From contig NZ_RFFN01000002.1 of NCBI RefSeq assembly GCF_003696315.1, positions 149,597 to 213,596 on the forward strand: a stretch of DNA of 64,000 nucleotides, written 5' to 3'. The translations under genes were made by a program, and so were the position numbers. The stretch comes from Pseudomonas songnenensis (GTDB taxonomy: Bacteria > Pseudomonadota > Gammaproteobacteria > Pseudomonadales > Pseudomonadaceae). The notes beneath the pieces are model-generated. The model searched no databases and had not been told where the DNA came from. It saw nothing but the letters and a program-made list of their open reading frames with translations. Shown piece after piece: positions 39,298 to 47,474 of this stretch (the stretch's first letter is position 1; the number at the start of each line of letters is the position of its first letter).

Positions 39298-40065
39298 TCA
39301 GCTGCGTACCCAGCGCTGCCGCGCCCACGCGCTGAGACTGTCCACTGCCAGCACCATCAGCAGCATGGCGAGGATGACCGTCGAGGCCTGGGCCTCCTGG
39401 AAGAGGCTGAGGCTCATATATAGCATCTGACCCAGCCCGCCGGCACCGACGAAACCGAGCACGCTGGCCATGCGGATATTGTTTTCCCAGCGATAGAGGG
39501 TGTAGGCCACCAGTTGCGGCCAGAGCGAGGGCAGGGTGCCGTAACAGAACGCCGCGATGCGGCCGCTACCGGCCAGTCGCAACGCATCGCCGGGCTGCGG
39601 TGGGGTATTTTCCAGCGCTTCGGCGAACAGGCGGCCCAGCACGCCTGCGGTGTGCAGCGCCAGCGCCAGCGTCCCGGCATTTGGCCCGAGCCCGGCGGCC
39701 AGCACCATCAGCGCCGCCCATACCAGTTCCGGTATCGCCCGCAGTGCATTGAGCAGCAGGCGCGATGCCGCTTGCGGCAGCAGACCGAACCGCCCTGCGG
39801 CCGGTAGTGCCAGCAGCAAGCCCAGAATTGCCGCAAGCAGGGTGCCGATGGCCGACATGGCCAAGGTTTCCAGCGTGCCGCGAGCGATCGCCTGCAGATG
39901 ACCGGCCGACAGATCCGGGGTCATGAAGCCCGACGCGTAGGCGCCCATCTGGGTCAGACCGTCGCGGCTGAGCAGAGCGGCGCTTTCCAGCTGCAGGAAG
40001 GCGAACGCCGCCATCACGGCGCCGAGCAGGCCCAGCGGGATGAGCAGGCGCGACAGCAGCCTCAT
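39298..40065 (-). CDS. PhnE-type ABC permease, second copy (putative selenate/phosphonate uptake)
   Basis: A 255-residue inner-membrane permease with about six helices and the conserved PhnE cytoplasmic loop (YRWENNIRMASVLGFVGAGGLG). Its ATG overlaps the stop of the other PhnE-like gene (ATGA). Together they form a heterodimeric channel for an oxyanion presented by the upstream binding protein. It is the last gene of a four-gene operon. Confidence 0.85.
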   Translation of the reverse strand: MRLLSRLLIPLGLLGAVMAAFAFLQLESAALLSRDGLTQMGAYASGFMTPDLSAGHLQAIARGTLETLAMSAIGTLLAAILGLLLALPAAGRFGLLPQAASRLLLNALRAIPELVWAALMVLAAGLGPNAGTLALALHTAGVLGRLFAEALENTPPQPGDALRLAGSGRIAAFCYGTLPSLWPQLVAYTLYRWENNIRMASVLGFVGAGGLGQMLYMSLSLFQEAQASTVILAMLLMVLAVDSLSAWARQRWVRS

Positions 40066-40895
40066 GCGAATCTCCAGCGCAGCATTCGGCTCAGCAGATC
40101 GGCAAGCAGCACCAGCGCCAGGAATGTCAGCAGCATGCTGGCCACTTCGCCGCCAGCGAACATGCGCATCGACAGGTCCATCTGCTGGCCCAGCCCGCCG
40201 GCGCCGACGAAGCCCATCACCACCGAAGCGCGGATCGCGCACTCCCAACGGTAAACGCTGTACGACAGCATCTCGCCCGTGGCTTGCGGCAGTACCCCGT
40301 AGAGGAACGCCTGCAGCCGCGAAGCACCGGTACCCAGCAGCGCACGGGCGGGCAGCGGGTCGACCGACTCGAAGATTTCCGCGTAGACCTTGCCGAGCAT
40401 GCCGGCGTAGGTGATGGCGATGGCCAGCACGCCGGCGGTCGGGCCCAGCCCCACTGCGCGAACGAACAACAGGGCCCAGACGATTTCCGGGATGCTGCGC
40501 AGAACGATCAGCAATCCGCGTACCGGCCAGCGCAAGGCCTGTGCCCACCAGGCCGGACGGCCGCCGCGGCTGAGCGCGGACAGGGACATTGCGCGGGTCG
40601 CAAGCAGCGCGCAGGGGAGAGCGACACCCAATGCCAGGGCCATGCCGGCGGTGGCGATGGCCAGGGTTTCCAGCGTGGCATGCCAGAGCAGCCCGAGAAA
40701 CTCGCCGCTGTGCTCAGGCGGCCAGAACGCCGAGACAAAGGTGCCCATCGTGTCGGCATTGCTGCCGTCGAACAGCACACCAAGGTCCAGCTCGCTCAGT
40801 TTCAGCCCGGGCCACAGCAACGCCAGCGCCAGCAATGTCAGCATCAGGCGTGAAGCGGTAGCGGGGTCGTGGCGGGCGAGCGCGGGGTTCAGCAT
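40062..40895 (-). CDS. PhnE-type ABC permease, first copy (putative selenate/phosphonate uptake)
   Basis: A 277-residue permease related to its neighbour (about six helices; loop YRWECAIRASVVMGFVGAGGLG). It overlaps the ATPase gene by 7 bases and the second permease gene by 4, so all are translationally linked. The paralogous pair suggests an old duplication within the operon. Confidence 0.87.
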   Translation of the reverse strand: MLNPALARHDPATASRLMLTLLALALLWPGLKLSELDLGVLFDGSNADTMGTFVSAFWPPEHSGEFLGLLWHATLETLAIATAGMALALGVALPCALLATRAMSLSALSRGGRPAWWAQALRWPVRGLLIVLRSIPEIVWALLFVRAVGLGPTAGVLAIAITYAGMLGKVYAEIFESVDPLPARALLGTGASRLQAFLYGVLPQATGEMLSYSVYRWECAIRASVVMGFVGAGGLGQQMDLSMRMFAGGEVASMLLTFLALVLLADLLSRMLRWRFA

Positions 40896-41743
40896 CGCGG
40901 GATGTTCAGCTGCGGAGGGGGCGCAGCGGGTGACGACGGCGCATGCTCGAGCTGCTCGTTGGCGTACAGCGCGGTCAGCTCGTCGTGACCGATGGCAGTG
41001 GCGGGTTTATCGAACAGGACGCAACCGTCACGTACGCCGATGATGCGCGGGAAGTGTTCCAGTGCCAACTCGACCGCGTGCAGGCTGGCCAGCAGTGTCG
41101 CATTGCGGCGCTGGGCCTCGCGGCCGAGCACGCCCAGCGTGTGGCTGGCGAGTACCGGGTCCATGGCCGACACCGGTTCATCGGCGAGAATGAGATCCGG
41201 GGCCTGATACAGCACCCGGGCGATTCCGACCCGTTGTAGCTGACCGCCCGACAGCTGGTCGCAGCGCATGTACAGCTTGTCGGCAAGATCGAGACGGCCG
41301 AGCGCATCGACTGCGCCCTGACGTTCCAGCGGAAAGATCAGGCTGAACAGGCTCTTGAACAGCGACCACTGACCGAGCCGACCGGCCAGCACGGCAGTGA
41401 CCACGCGCTGCCTTGGGGGGAGCGGCGGCGCCTGGTGAATCAGGCCGATCCGCGTACGCAGTCGTTGCCGGGCGGTGGCGGCAAGCGTCCAGGGCTGCTT
41501 GCCGAGCAGTTCGAGTTCACCCTGGTCGGGCTTGAGCGAGGTGGCCAGAAGGCGCAACAGCGTGGTCTTGCCCGCCCCGGATGGCCCGATGATCGCAACC
41601 CGTTCACCTCGGGCGATCTGCAGATCGATTCCGCGCAACGCAACCTGGCCGCCGGCGTGGGTGTGCCCCACGCCGGCCAGCTTCACCATTGGCTCGGGTT
41701 CGGCGGCGCAGTCTGGCCTTGGCGGCGCCTTCAAGGTGCTCAT
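40889..41743 (-). CDS. PhnC-type ABC ATPase (putative selenate/phosphonate uptake)
   Basis: A 284-residue ATPase. Walker A GPSGAGKTTLL (54-64), signature LSGGQLQRVGIARVLYQAP, Walker B LILADEPVSAMDP and switch His in LHAVELAL match PhnC. A Pro-rich C-terminal tail (SSPAAPPPQLNIPRC) is longer than usual. It lies 19 bases downstream of the binding-protein gene. Confidence 0.88.
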   Translation of the reverse strand: MSTLKAPPRPDCAAEPEPMVKLAGVGHTHAGGQVALRGIDLQIARGERVAIIGPSGAGKTTLLRLLATSLKPDQGELELLGKQPWTLAATARQRLRTRIGLIHQAPPLPPRQRVVTAVLAGRLGQWSLFKSLFSLIFPLERQGAVDALGRLDLADKLYMRCDQLSGGQLQRVGIARVLYQAPDLILADEPVSAMDPVLASHTLGVLGREAQRRNATLLASLHAVELALEHFPRIIGVRDGCVLFDKPATAIGHDELTALYANEQLEHAPSSPAAPPPQLNIPRC

Positions 41744-41762
41744 GTGCGTGAAACGCGCAACG

Positions 41763-42614
41763 TCACTTCAGCAGTCCGGCAGCCCGTGCGGCTTCTTCGA
41801 TGCCGGCGTAGTTCTCCGGCTTGGTTTCGATGAAGCGGCTGGCGGCCTGCAGGTCAAGGATCGCCTTGTGCTCAGGGTTGGCCGGGTCGAGGGCGAGGAA
41901 CGCTGCCTTGATCTTCTCGACCAGCGCCGGGTCGAGATTGCCACGCACCGTCCAGTTGTAGTCGTAGTAGGGCGGAGTGGTGGAGATCACGCGGACCTTG
42001 GCGGTGTCGACCTTGCCAGCCGCGACCAGCTTGTCCCACACCGAGGCATTGAGCACGCCGGCGTCGGCCTTGCCGGCTTCGACCCAGGCGGCGGTGGCGT
42101 CATGGGCGCCGGAATAGGCGATGCGCTTGAAGAATTTCTCCGGCTCGATGCCGTCCTTGAGCATGAAGTAACGCGGCATCAGGCTGCCGGAGGTGGAGGA
42201 CACCGAGCCGAATGCGAAGGTCTTGCCCTTGAGGTCGGCCAGTGATTTCACCTCAGGATCGGCAGTGATGAACTTGCTGGTGAACTGCTCGTCCTGCTCG
42301 CGCTGTACAAGCGGGATCGCATCGCCGGTCTTCAGGCGGGTCTGGACGAAGGTGAAACCACCTAGCCAGGCGAGATCGAGGCGGTCGGAGGCGAGGGATT
42401 CGACGACAGCGGCATAGTCCGATACCGGGGTGAACTTCACCGGCATGCCCAGTTGCTGTTCCAGGTATTCGCCCAGCGGCTTGAACTTGCGAATCAGCTC
42501 GGTCGGGGCTTCGTCGGGAATGGCAGAAACCCGCAGGGCTTCAGCGGCGTGGGTGGTGGCAATAGACAGGGACAGGGCAAAGCCGGCAACGGCTGCCAGG
42601 GAGCGCTTCAGCAT
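41763..42614 (-). CDS. PhnD-like periplasmic binding protein, putative selenate branch
   Basis: A 283-residue exported protein (signal peptide to about residue 23) of the phosphate/phosphite/phosphonate binding family. The motifs IPDEAPTEL, DYAAVVESLASDRLDLAWLGGFTF (key: WLGGFTF), FGSVSSTSGSLMPRYFM and YSGAHDATAAWV match, from memory, the branch annotated as putative selenate ABC transporter binding protein; classical PhnD and PtxB have a different substrate loop (YFGP in place of WLGG). The ligand is not proven. It is the first gene of the operon. Confidence 0.8.
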   Translation of the reverse strand: MLKRSLAAVAGFALSLSIATTHAAEALRVSAIPDEAPTELIRKFKPLGEYLEQQLGMPVKFTPVSDYAAVVESLASDRLDLAWLGGFTFVQTRLKTGDAIPLVQREQDEQFTSKFITADPEVKSLADLKGKTFAFGSVSSTSGSLMPRYFMLKDGIEPEKFFKRIAYSGAHDATAAWVEAGKADAGVLNASVWDKLVAAGKVDTAKVRVISTTPPYYDYNWTVRGNLDPALVEKIKAAFLALDPANPEHKAILDLQAASRFIETKPENYAGIEEAARAAGLLK

Positions 42615-42840
42615 TGAGGGTTCTCCGGTTCAATAGCGGAAAAAGCGCGCGGATTATAGAGCCTGGCAGCCACCCGGAGCCAAGCGAAAAGCTGAACGAC
42701 TTCAAACCGTCGATCTACGCGGCGGCACCGCTCGCGAAATATCCTGTAACACGGCGAACTTTTTTCGGCCGCCACACCTAAGGGTTCTGTAGTGGCCGAA
42801 TATTAGCAATGTGCCACCCCGCAGGGTGAAGGAAACGAAT

Positions 42841-43038
42841 GTGAAGTGCGATAAGCAGCGTCAGTCGACCATGGTCTGGGCGGATGGCCACTCCTTCAGA
42901 GAGGTGGCCAGAATTCGGGAGCAGCCGGTCGAGTCCAAGGAGGATCCTGGCGTGTCGTTCGGCGAAAAGATGTTCACCGAGGCGCGTCTGGCGGCCTTCG
43001 TGCTCGGCCCGCTGCTGATCGATCTGCCACAGGGCTAG
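42841..43038 (+). CDS. Small protein of unknown function (65 residues, GTG start)
   Basis: The frame starts at GTG 42841 with GAAGGA seven bases upstream (42828-42833), an excellent ribosome site. An overlapping ATG at 42839 is immediately followed by a stop and cannot be used. The product is soluble, mildly charged, with SFREVARIR in the middle and a hydrophobic tail LAAFVLGPLLIDLPQG. No family recognised. It is divergent from the oxyanion transporter operon and convergent with uppP. Confidence 0.55.
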   Translation: MKCDKQRQSTMVWADGHSFREVARIREQPVESKEDPGVSFGEKMFTEARLAAFVLGPLLIDLPQG

Positions 43039-43061
43039 AGCGCCGCAAGACGATCCGGCCA

Positions 43062-43096
43062 ACGCCGCGGTACGCGCCCAGCGCGATCCGCGGCGT
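43062..43096. terminator. Bidirectional hairpin between the small gene and uppP
   Basis: ACGCCGCGG (43062-43070) pairs with CCGCGGCGT (43088-43096), 9 bp, in the convergent gap. Confidence 0.55.
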
Positions 43097-43102
43097 GATC
43101 AT

Positions 43103-43915
43103 TCAGGCGCCGCTGAAGAGCACCAGCAGCACCACACCAAGCACCAGTCGGTAGATCACGAACGGCAGCATGCCGACCCGCTCCAGCAGCTTCAGGAAGA
43201 AATGGATGCACAGGTAGGCGCTCACCGCCGACAGCACCACTCCAAGGCCCATCGCCGTCCAGTCCACGGCGACGCCGCCTTCCGCCAGATCGAGCGTGCT
43301 CAAGGCGCTGGCGAGCACGATGATCGGGATCGACAGGAGGAAGGAGAAGCGCGCTGCACCTGAGCGTGACAGGCCCAATAGCAAGCCGGCGGTCATGGTG
43401 ACGCCCGAGCGCGAGGTCCCGGGGATCAGCGCCAGCGCCTGAGCGCAGCCGATCAACAGGATGTCTTTCCAGCTGAGGCTGTGCTCGTCGCGTGGCTGCG
43501 GCGTTTTCCGACTGACCACATCCGACCACCACAGCAACAGGCCGAAGCCGATGGTCGCCCAGGCGATGACCAGCGGCGAGCGCATCTGCTCTTCGATGAA
43601 GCCCTTGAACAGCAGCCCGGCGATGCCAGCCGGAATCGTGCCGAGGATCACGGCCCACGCCAGCCGGCTGTCGCCCACGCGTTCGCGCTTCGCCAGCGAA
43701 GCGAACCAGTCGCGGGTCATGCCGAACACTTCCTGGCGGAAGTACCAGACCACGGCGAACAAGGTGCCGAGGTGTACGGCCACATCGAATGCCAATCCCT
43801 GGTCTTCCCAGCCCGCGAGGTGCGGGAAGAGGATCAGATGAGCCGAGCTCGATACCGGCAAGAACTCGGTAAGGCCCTGCACGATGGCCAGGACGATGAT
43901 CTGAAGTAAATCCAT
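43103..43915 (-). CDS. uppP: Undecaprenyl-diphosphatase
   Basis: A 270-residue polytopic membrane enzyme that dephosphorylates undecaprenyl pyrophosphate to recycle the cell-wall lipid carrier; loss or gain affects bacitracin sensitivity. The catalytic motifs EFLPVSSSAH (Glu17, His26) and PGTSRSGVTM (about 172-181) are both intact. ATG 43915 (MDLLQIIVLA) has CAGGAAA upstream; the longer frame is Arg-rich and implausible. Usual length. Confidence 0.96.
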   Translation of the reverse strand: MDLLQIIVLAIVQGLTEFLPVSSSAHLILFPHLAGWEDQGLAFDVAVHLGTLFAVVWYFRQEVFGMTRDWFASLAKRERVGDSRLAWAVILGTIPAGIAGLLFKGFIEEQMRSPLVIAWATIGFGLLLWWSDVVSRKTPQPRDEHSLSWKDILLIGCAQALALIPGTSRSGVTMTAGLLLGLSRSGAARFSFLLSIPIIVLASALSTLDLAEGGVAVDWTAMGLGVVLSAVSAYLCIHFFLKLLERVGMLPFVIYRLVLGVVLLVLFSGA

Positions 43916-44194
43916 TGCGTGTTTCCTGCGATGTCTTCTGATGCACGCGCGTTGTCGAGACGGGCGAGCGTTGAGCGGATGGTCTGCGCGAGGTGATGCC
44001 TCGAGGCCTCCTTCAGAGGCGCTCAAAGGCGGATCGTTCCGGTGGGTCGGGCAATTTGCTGGATATGGCGTTGTGACATTGTGGCATCAAGTTGCACTTG
44101 GCCGTCAGCCCTCGGCTTGTCAGCAGCACAGTGCATGGCTGCCGATGTCGCTGCGGCGCTAGAATCAGCGCCTCGTTTGCCAAGGAGTCGCCCC

Positions 44195-45082
44195 ATGTCC
44201 GACCTGCCAACTCTCGCCTTTGCCGGTATCGGCCTGATGGGCCTGCCAATGTGCCGGCGTCTGCTCGCCGCGGGGTATCGTCTGGTGGTGTGGAATCGCT
44301 CGCCCGAGAAGTGCCAGCCGCTGGTCGAGCTGGGGGCCAGGGCGGTAGCGACGCCCGCCGAGCTCTGTGCGGAGGCGGACATCGTCCTGCTTTGCCTGGC
44401 CGACACCGCCGCTGTGCGCGAAGTGCTTTTCGGCAAGGGCGGCATCGCCGAAGGTGGCAAGGCTGGCAAAGTGCTGGTCGATCACTCCAGCCTGGAGCCG
44501 ACGGCAACCCGCGACATGGCCGCCGAGCTGGAATTTCGCAGTGGCATGCGCTGGGTGGATGCGCCGGTGTCCGGGGGGACCGCAGGAGCGGAGGCTGGCA
44601 CGCTGGTGATCATGGCTGGGGGCCGCGTCGAGGATGTCGAACGGGTGCGCCCGGTGCTGATGAACCTGGGGCAGCGTCTTACCCATATGGGCGAGGTCGG
44701 CGCCGGCCAGGTGACCAAGGTCTGCAACCAGATGATTGTCGCCTGCAATGCGCTGGTGATCGCCGAGGTGGTGGCCCTGGCCGAACGTGCCGGGGTCGAT
44801 GCCAGTCTGCTGGCCCCGGCTCTGGCTGGAGGCTTCGCCGACTCCAAGCCGCTGCAGATCCTTGCGCCGCAGATGGCTGCGAGCGAGTTCGAACCGGTGA
44901 AATGGCATGTGCGCACCTTGCTCAAGGATCTGGACACTGCGGTGAAACTGTCCCGCGAGCAGGGTTCGGCAACGCCCTTGAGCGGGTTGGCGGCGCAGCT
45001 GATGCGCCTGCATGGCAGCCAGGGCAATCTGGAGCGTGATCCCGCCACGCTGGTGCAGATGTACCGGGAGGGCGACCAATGA
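44195..45082 (+). CDS. glxR: 3-hydroxyisobutyrate dehydrogenase family reductase (2-hydroxy-3-oxopropionate reductase-like)
   Basis: A 295-residue NAD(P)-dependent beta-hydroxyacid dehydrogenase. The Rossmann motif GIGLMGLPM (11-19), the substrate motif APVSGGTAGAEAG (123-135) and catalytic Lys175 (GAGQVTKVCNQM) are intact. With the coupled hydroxypyruvate isomerase gene (ATGA overlap) the natural reading is tartronate semialdehyde to D-glycerate, the glyoxylate/glycerate route. AAGGAG precedes ATG 44195. The gene symbol is by context; related enzymes for threonate or 3-hydroxyisobutyrate cannot be excluded. Confidence 0.85.
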   Translation: MSDLPTLAFAGIGLMGLPMCRRLLAAGYRLVVWNRSPEKCQPLVELGARAVATPAELCAEADIVLLCLADTAAVREVLFGKGGIAEGGKAGKVLVDHSSLEPTATRDMAAELEFRSGMRWVDAPVSGGTAGAEAGTLVIMAGGRVEDVERVRPVLMNLGQRLTHMGEVGAGQVTKVCNQMIVACNALVIAEVVALAERAGVDASLLAPALAGGFADSKPLQILAPQMAASEFEPVKWHVRTLLKDLDTAVKLSREQGSATPLSGLAAQLMRLHGSQGNLERDPATLVQMYREGDQ

Positions 45083-45861
45083 AGATCGCCGCCAACCTGT
45101 CGCTGCTGTTCACCGAGCTGCCGCTCACCGAACGCATTCTTGCCGCCCGCACTGCCGGTTTCGATGGCGTGGAGATCCAGTTTCCTTATGAAGTCCCAGC
45201 CATTCGCCTGAAGGAGCAGCTCGAGCGTGCCGGCATGCCGCTGGTGCTGATCAATCTGCCCGCCGGCGATCTGCTGCAGGGCGGTCCTGGTCTGGCGGCA
45301 GTGCCGGATCGGCAGGAGGCCTTCGACGCTGCACTGCAGGAGGCGCTGACCTACGCGCTGATGGTTCGCCCGGCGAGCGTCAATGTGCTGCCGGGGCGCC
45401 TCGCCGAGGGCGTCGATCGAGAGCTGGCGCTGGAGACGCTCGAGCACAACCTGTGGAAGACCGCCGACGCCTTCGACATGCTCGGCATTCGCGTGCTCTG
45501 CGAAGCGATCAATCCGCTCGACATGCCGGGCTTTCTGATCAACAGCGCGGCGGATCTGGGGGCGCTGCTGGAGCGGGTCGATCACCCCAACTGCATGGCG
45601 CAGCTGGATTTCTACCATATGGCTCGCCAGCAGCTGGACCTGCCCGGCTGCATCGCCCAGCTGGGTGAGCGCATCGGTCACGTGCAGTTCGCCGACTGCC
45701 CGGGCCGCGGCGCGCCTGGCAGCGGTGAGCTGAACTTCGGCGCAGCGTTGCAGGCCTTGCAGGACAGCGGCTACCAGGGCTGGCTGAGTGCCGAGTACAA
45801 GCCGGACGAGCGGGGCACCGATGCCAGCCTGGGCTGGCTGGCCGAATGGCGCGGGCGCTGA
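45079..45861 (+). CDS. hyi: Hydroxypyruvate isomerase family protein
   Basis: A 260-residue TIM-barrel of the xylose-isomerase-like family. Metal ligands are probably Glu in VLCEAINPLDMPG (about 141), Asp in CMAQLDFYHM (about 176) and Glu in LSAEYKPDE (about 237). It should interconvert hydroxypyruvate and tartronate semialdehyde; OtnI, which acts on 2-oxo-tetronate, is a close alternative. It overlaps the reductase gene by 4 bases. Glyoxylate carboligase, the usual third partner, is not next to it. Confidence 0.87.
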   Translation: MKIAANLSLLFTELPLTERILAARTAGFDGVEIQFPYEVPAIRLKEQLERAGMPLVLINLPAGDLLQGGPGLAAVPDRQEAFDAALQEALTYALMVRPASVNVLPGRLAEGVDRELALETLEHNLWKTADAFDMLGIRVLCEAINPLDMPGFLINSAADLGALLERVDHPNCMAQLDFYHMARQQLDLPGCIAQLGERIGHVQFADCPGRGAPGSGELNFGAALQALQDSGYQGWLSAEYKPDERGTDASLGWLAEWRGR

Positions 45862-45982
45862 GCCATCGCGCGGCATAAGCGAAGGTGATGTTCGGAGACA
45901 GGAGCAGACACAGACTCTAGAGTCATCGTCGAGTCCCGGCTGGTCTGCGGCCGGAAATATAAGAACAATCGAGACCGACGTC

Positions 45983-47329
45983 ATGCAGCCTTCCACCCAA
46001 GCATCCAACGCCTGGCGCGTGCTGTTTCTGCTGTTTCTGGCGAACCTGTTCAACTTCTTCGACCGCACCATACCGGCCATCATCGCCGAGCCGATCCGCC
46101 TGGAGTGGAGCCTCAACGACTTCCAGCTCGGCCTGATCGGCACCGCCTTCACCATCGTCTATGCCATTGCCGGTCTGCCCCTGGGGCGCATGGCCGATCT
46201 CGGTTCACGACGCAAGATCATGGGGTGGGGGCTGACTGCCTGGAGCGGCCTGACGGCGGTCAACGGGTTGGCCTGGAACTTCTGGAGTTTCCTGCTGGTG
46301 CGCATGGGGATAGGCATCGGCGAGGCCAGTTATGCACCCGCCGCCAACTCGCTGATCGGCGACCTGTTTCCGGCGCACAAGCGTTCCCGGGCCATGGGCA
46401 TCTTCATGCTTGGCCTGCCGTTGGGCCTGTTGCTGGCGTTCTTCACCATCGGCTCCATGGTCGAGGCGTTCGACAGCTGGCGTGCTCCGTTCTTCATCGC
46501 TGCGGTGCCCGGACTGGTGCTGGCACTGTTCATCTTCCTGATCAAGGAGCCCAAGCGCGGCGCCGCCGAAACCGTCAAGGTTTCCCAGGAGCCCGTGAAG
46601 CAGCCGATGCGCAAGGTGCTGTCGATTCGCACCTTCTGGTGGCTGGTGCTGGCCGGGTTGGCATTCAACTTCGCGACCTATGCCTGCAACGCCTTCATGG
46701 TGCCACTGCTGATGCGCTATCACGGTGTCTCGCTGGTACAGGCATCGGTTGCCACCGGCGTGATCGTCGGCTTGACCGGCCTGTTCGGGCTGACCCTGGG
46801 CGGCTGGGTCGCCGACCGTATCCACCAGCGTTTCGCCCGCGGGCGCCTGATCTTCGCGGCGGTAAGCATGCTGATCGCCACCGTTGCGACTGGCTATGCG
46901 CTGCTGGCCGGGCGCATCGAGGTCGGCATGTTCGTCGCGGTGTTCAGCGTCGGCTGGCTGTTTTCCTACAACTTCTACACCTGCGTCTACACGGCGATTC
47001 AGGACGTGGTCGAGCCGCGTCTGCGGGCTACGGCCATGGCGCTGTTCTTCGCCGGGCTCTACCTGCTCGGTGGCGGCATGGGCACGGTGGTAGTGGGGCT
47101 GCTCTCGGATCATTTCGCCGAGGCGGCAATGCTCGCCGCCGGTGCCAGCGAAATGGCCGAGGCCTTCCGTGCCGAGGGGCTGCATGGGGCGATGTACCTG
47201 ATACCGGCGTCGCTGCTGCTGACCATGCTGTTCCTCTTCCAGGCGTCGCGGACCTTCTGCGCCGATGCCAAGCGCATGACTGCCGGAATGGCGGCGGATG
47301 CGCCTGGCGCGGAGGCAGTGCCCGCCTGA
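45983..47329 (+). CDS. MFS transporter (spinster-like)
   Basis: A 448-residue transporter with twelve predicted helices. The FNFFDRTIPAIIAEPI start, GRMADLGSRRKIMGWG loop (the MFS motif between helices 2 and 3), and GIGIGEASYAPAANSLI are characteristic of the Spns/CynX-like subgroup. Position 121 bases after hyi suggests a carrier for a small carboxylate related to glyoxylate or glycerate, but this is only inference. The upstream gap holds a perfect 12-base palindrome GACTCTAGAGTC (45913-45924). Confidence 0.85.
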   Translation: MQPSTQASNAWRVLFLLFLANLFNFFDRTIPAIIAEPIRLEWSLNDFQLGLIGTAFTIVYAIAGLPLGRMADLGSRRKIMGWGLTAWSGLTAVNGLAWNFWSFLLVRMGIGIGEASYAPAANSLIGDLFPAHKRSRAMGIFMLGLPLGLLLAFFTIGSMVEAFDSWRAPFFIAAVPGLVLALFIFLIKEPKRGAAETVKVSQEPVKQPMRKVLSIRTFWWLVLAGLAFNFATYACNAFMVPLLMRYHGVSLVQASVATGVIVGLTGLFGLTLGGWVADRIHQRFARGRLIFAAVSMLIATVATGYALLAGRIEVGMFVAVFSVGWLFSYNFYTCVYTAIQDVVEPRLRATAMALFFAGLYLLGGGMGTVVVGLLSDHFAEAAMLAAGASEMAEAFRAEGLHGAMYLIPASLLLTMLFLFQASRTFCADAKRMTAGMAADAPGAEAVPA

Positions 47330-47350
47330 TACGTTGCGTTATGGGGTTTG

Positions 47351-47382
47351 TGCCCGGACCAGCGATGGCCGGGCATTTTTTT
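47351..47382 (+). terminator. Rho-independent terminator of the MFS gene
   Basis: TGCCCGG (47351-47357) pairs with CCGGGCA (47369-47375), followed by a T run to 47382. Confidence 0.88.
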
Positions 47383-47474
47383 GCCTGGCGTGACGCGGCC
47401 GACGATAGGCCTGCAACCGAAGGCCACCTCCTTTACACTGCGCGGCCGTTTTTCAGTACCCGCGGAAAAAGCCC

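Noticed and set aside
39298..42614. Phosphite (ptxABC) or phosphonate (phn) utilisation locus
   Set aside because: No ptxD, phnX or lyase genes, and the binding protein differs at the ligand loop.
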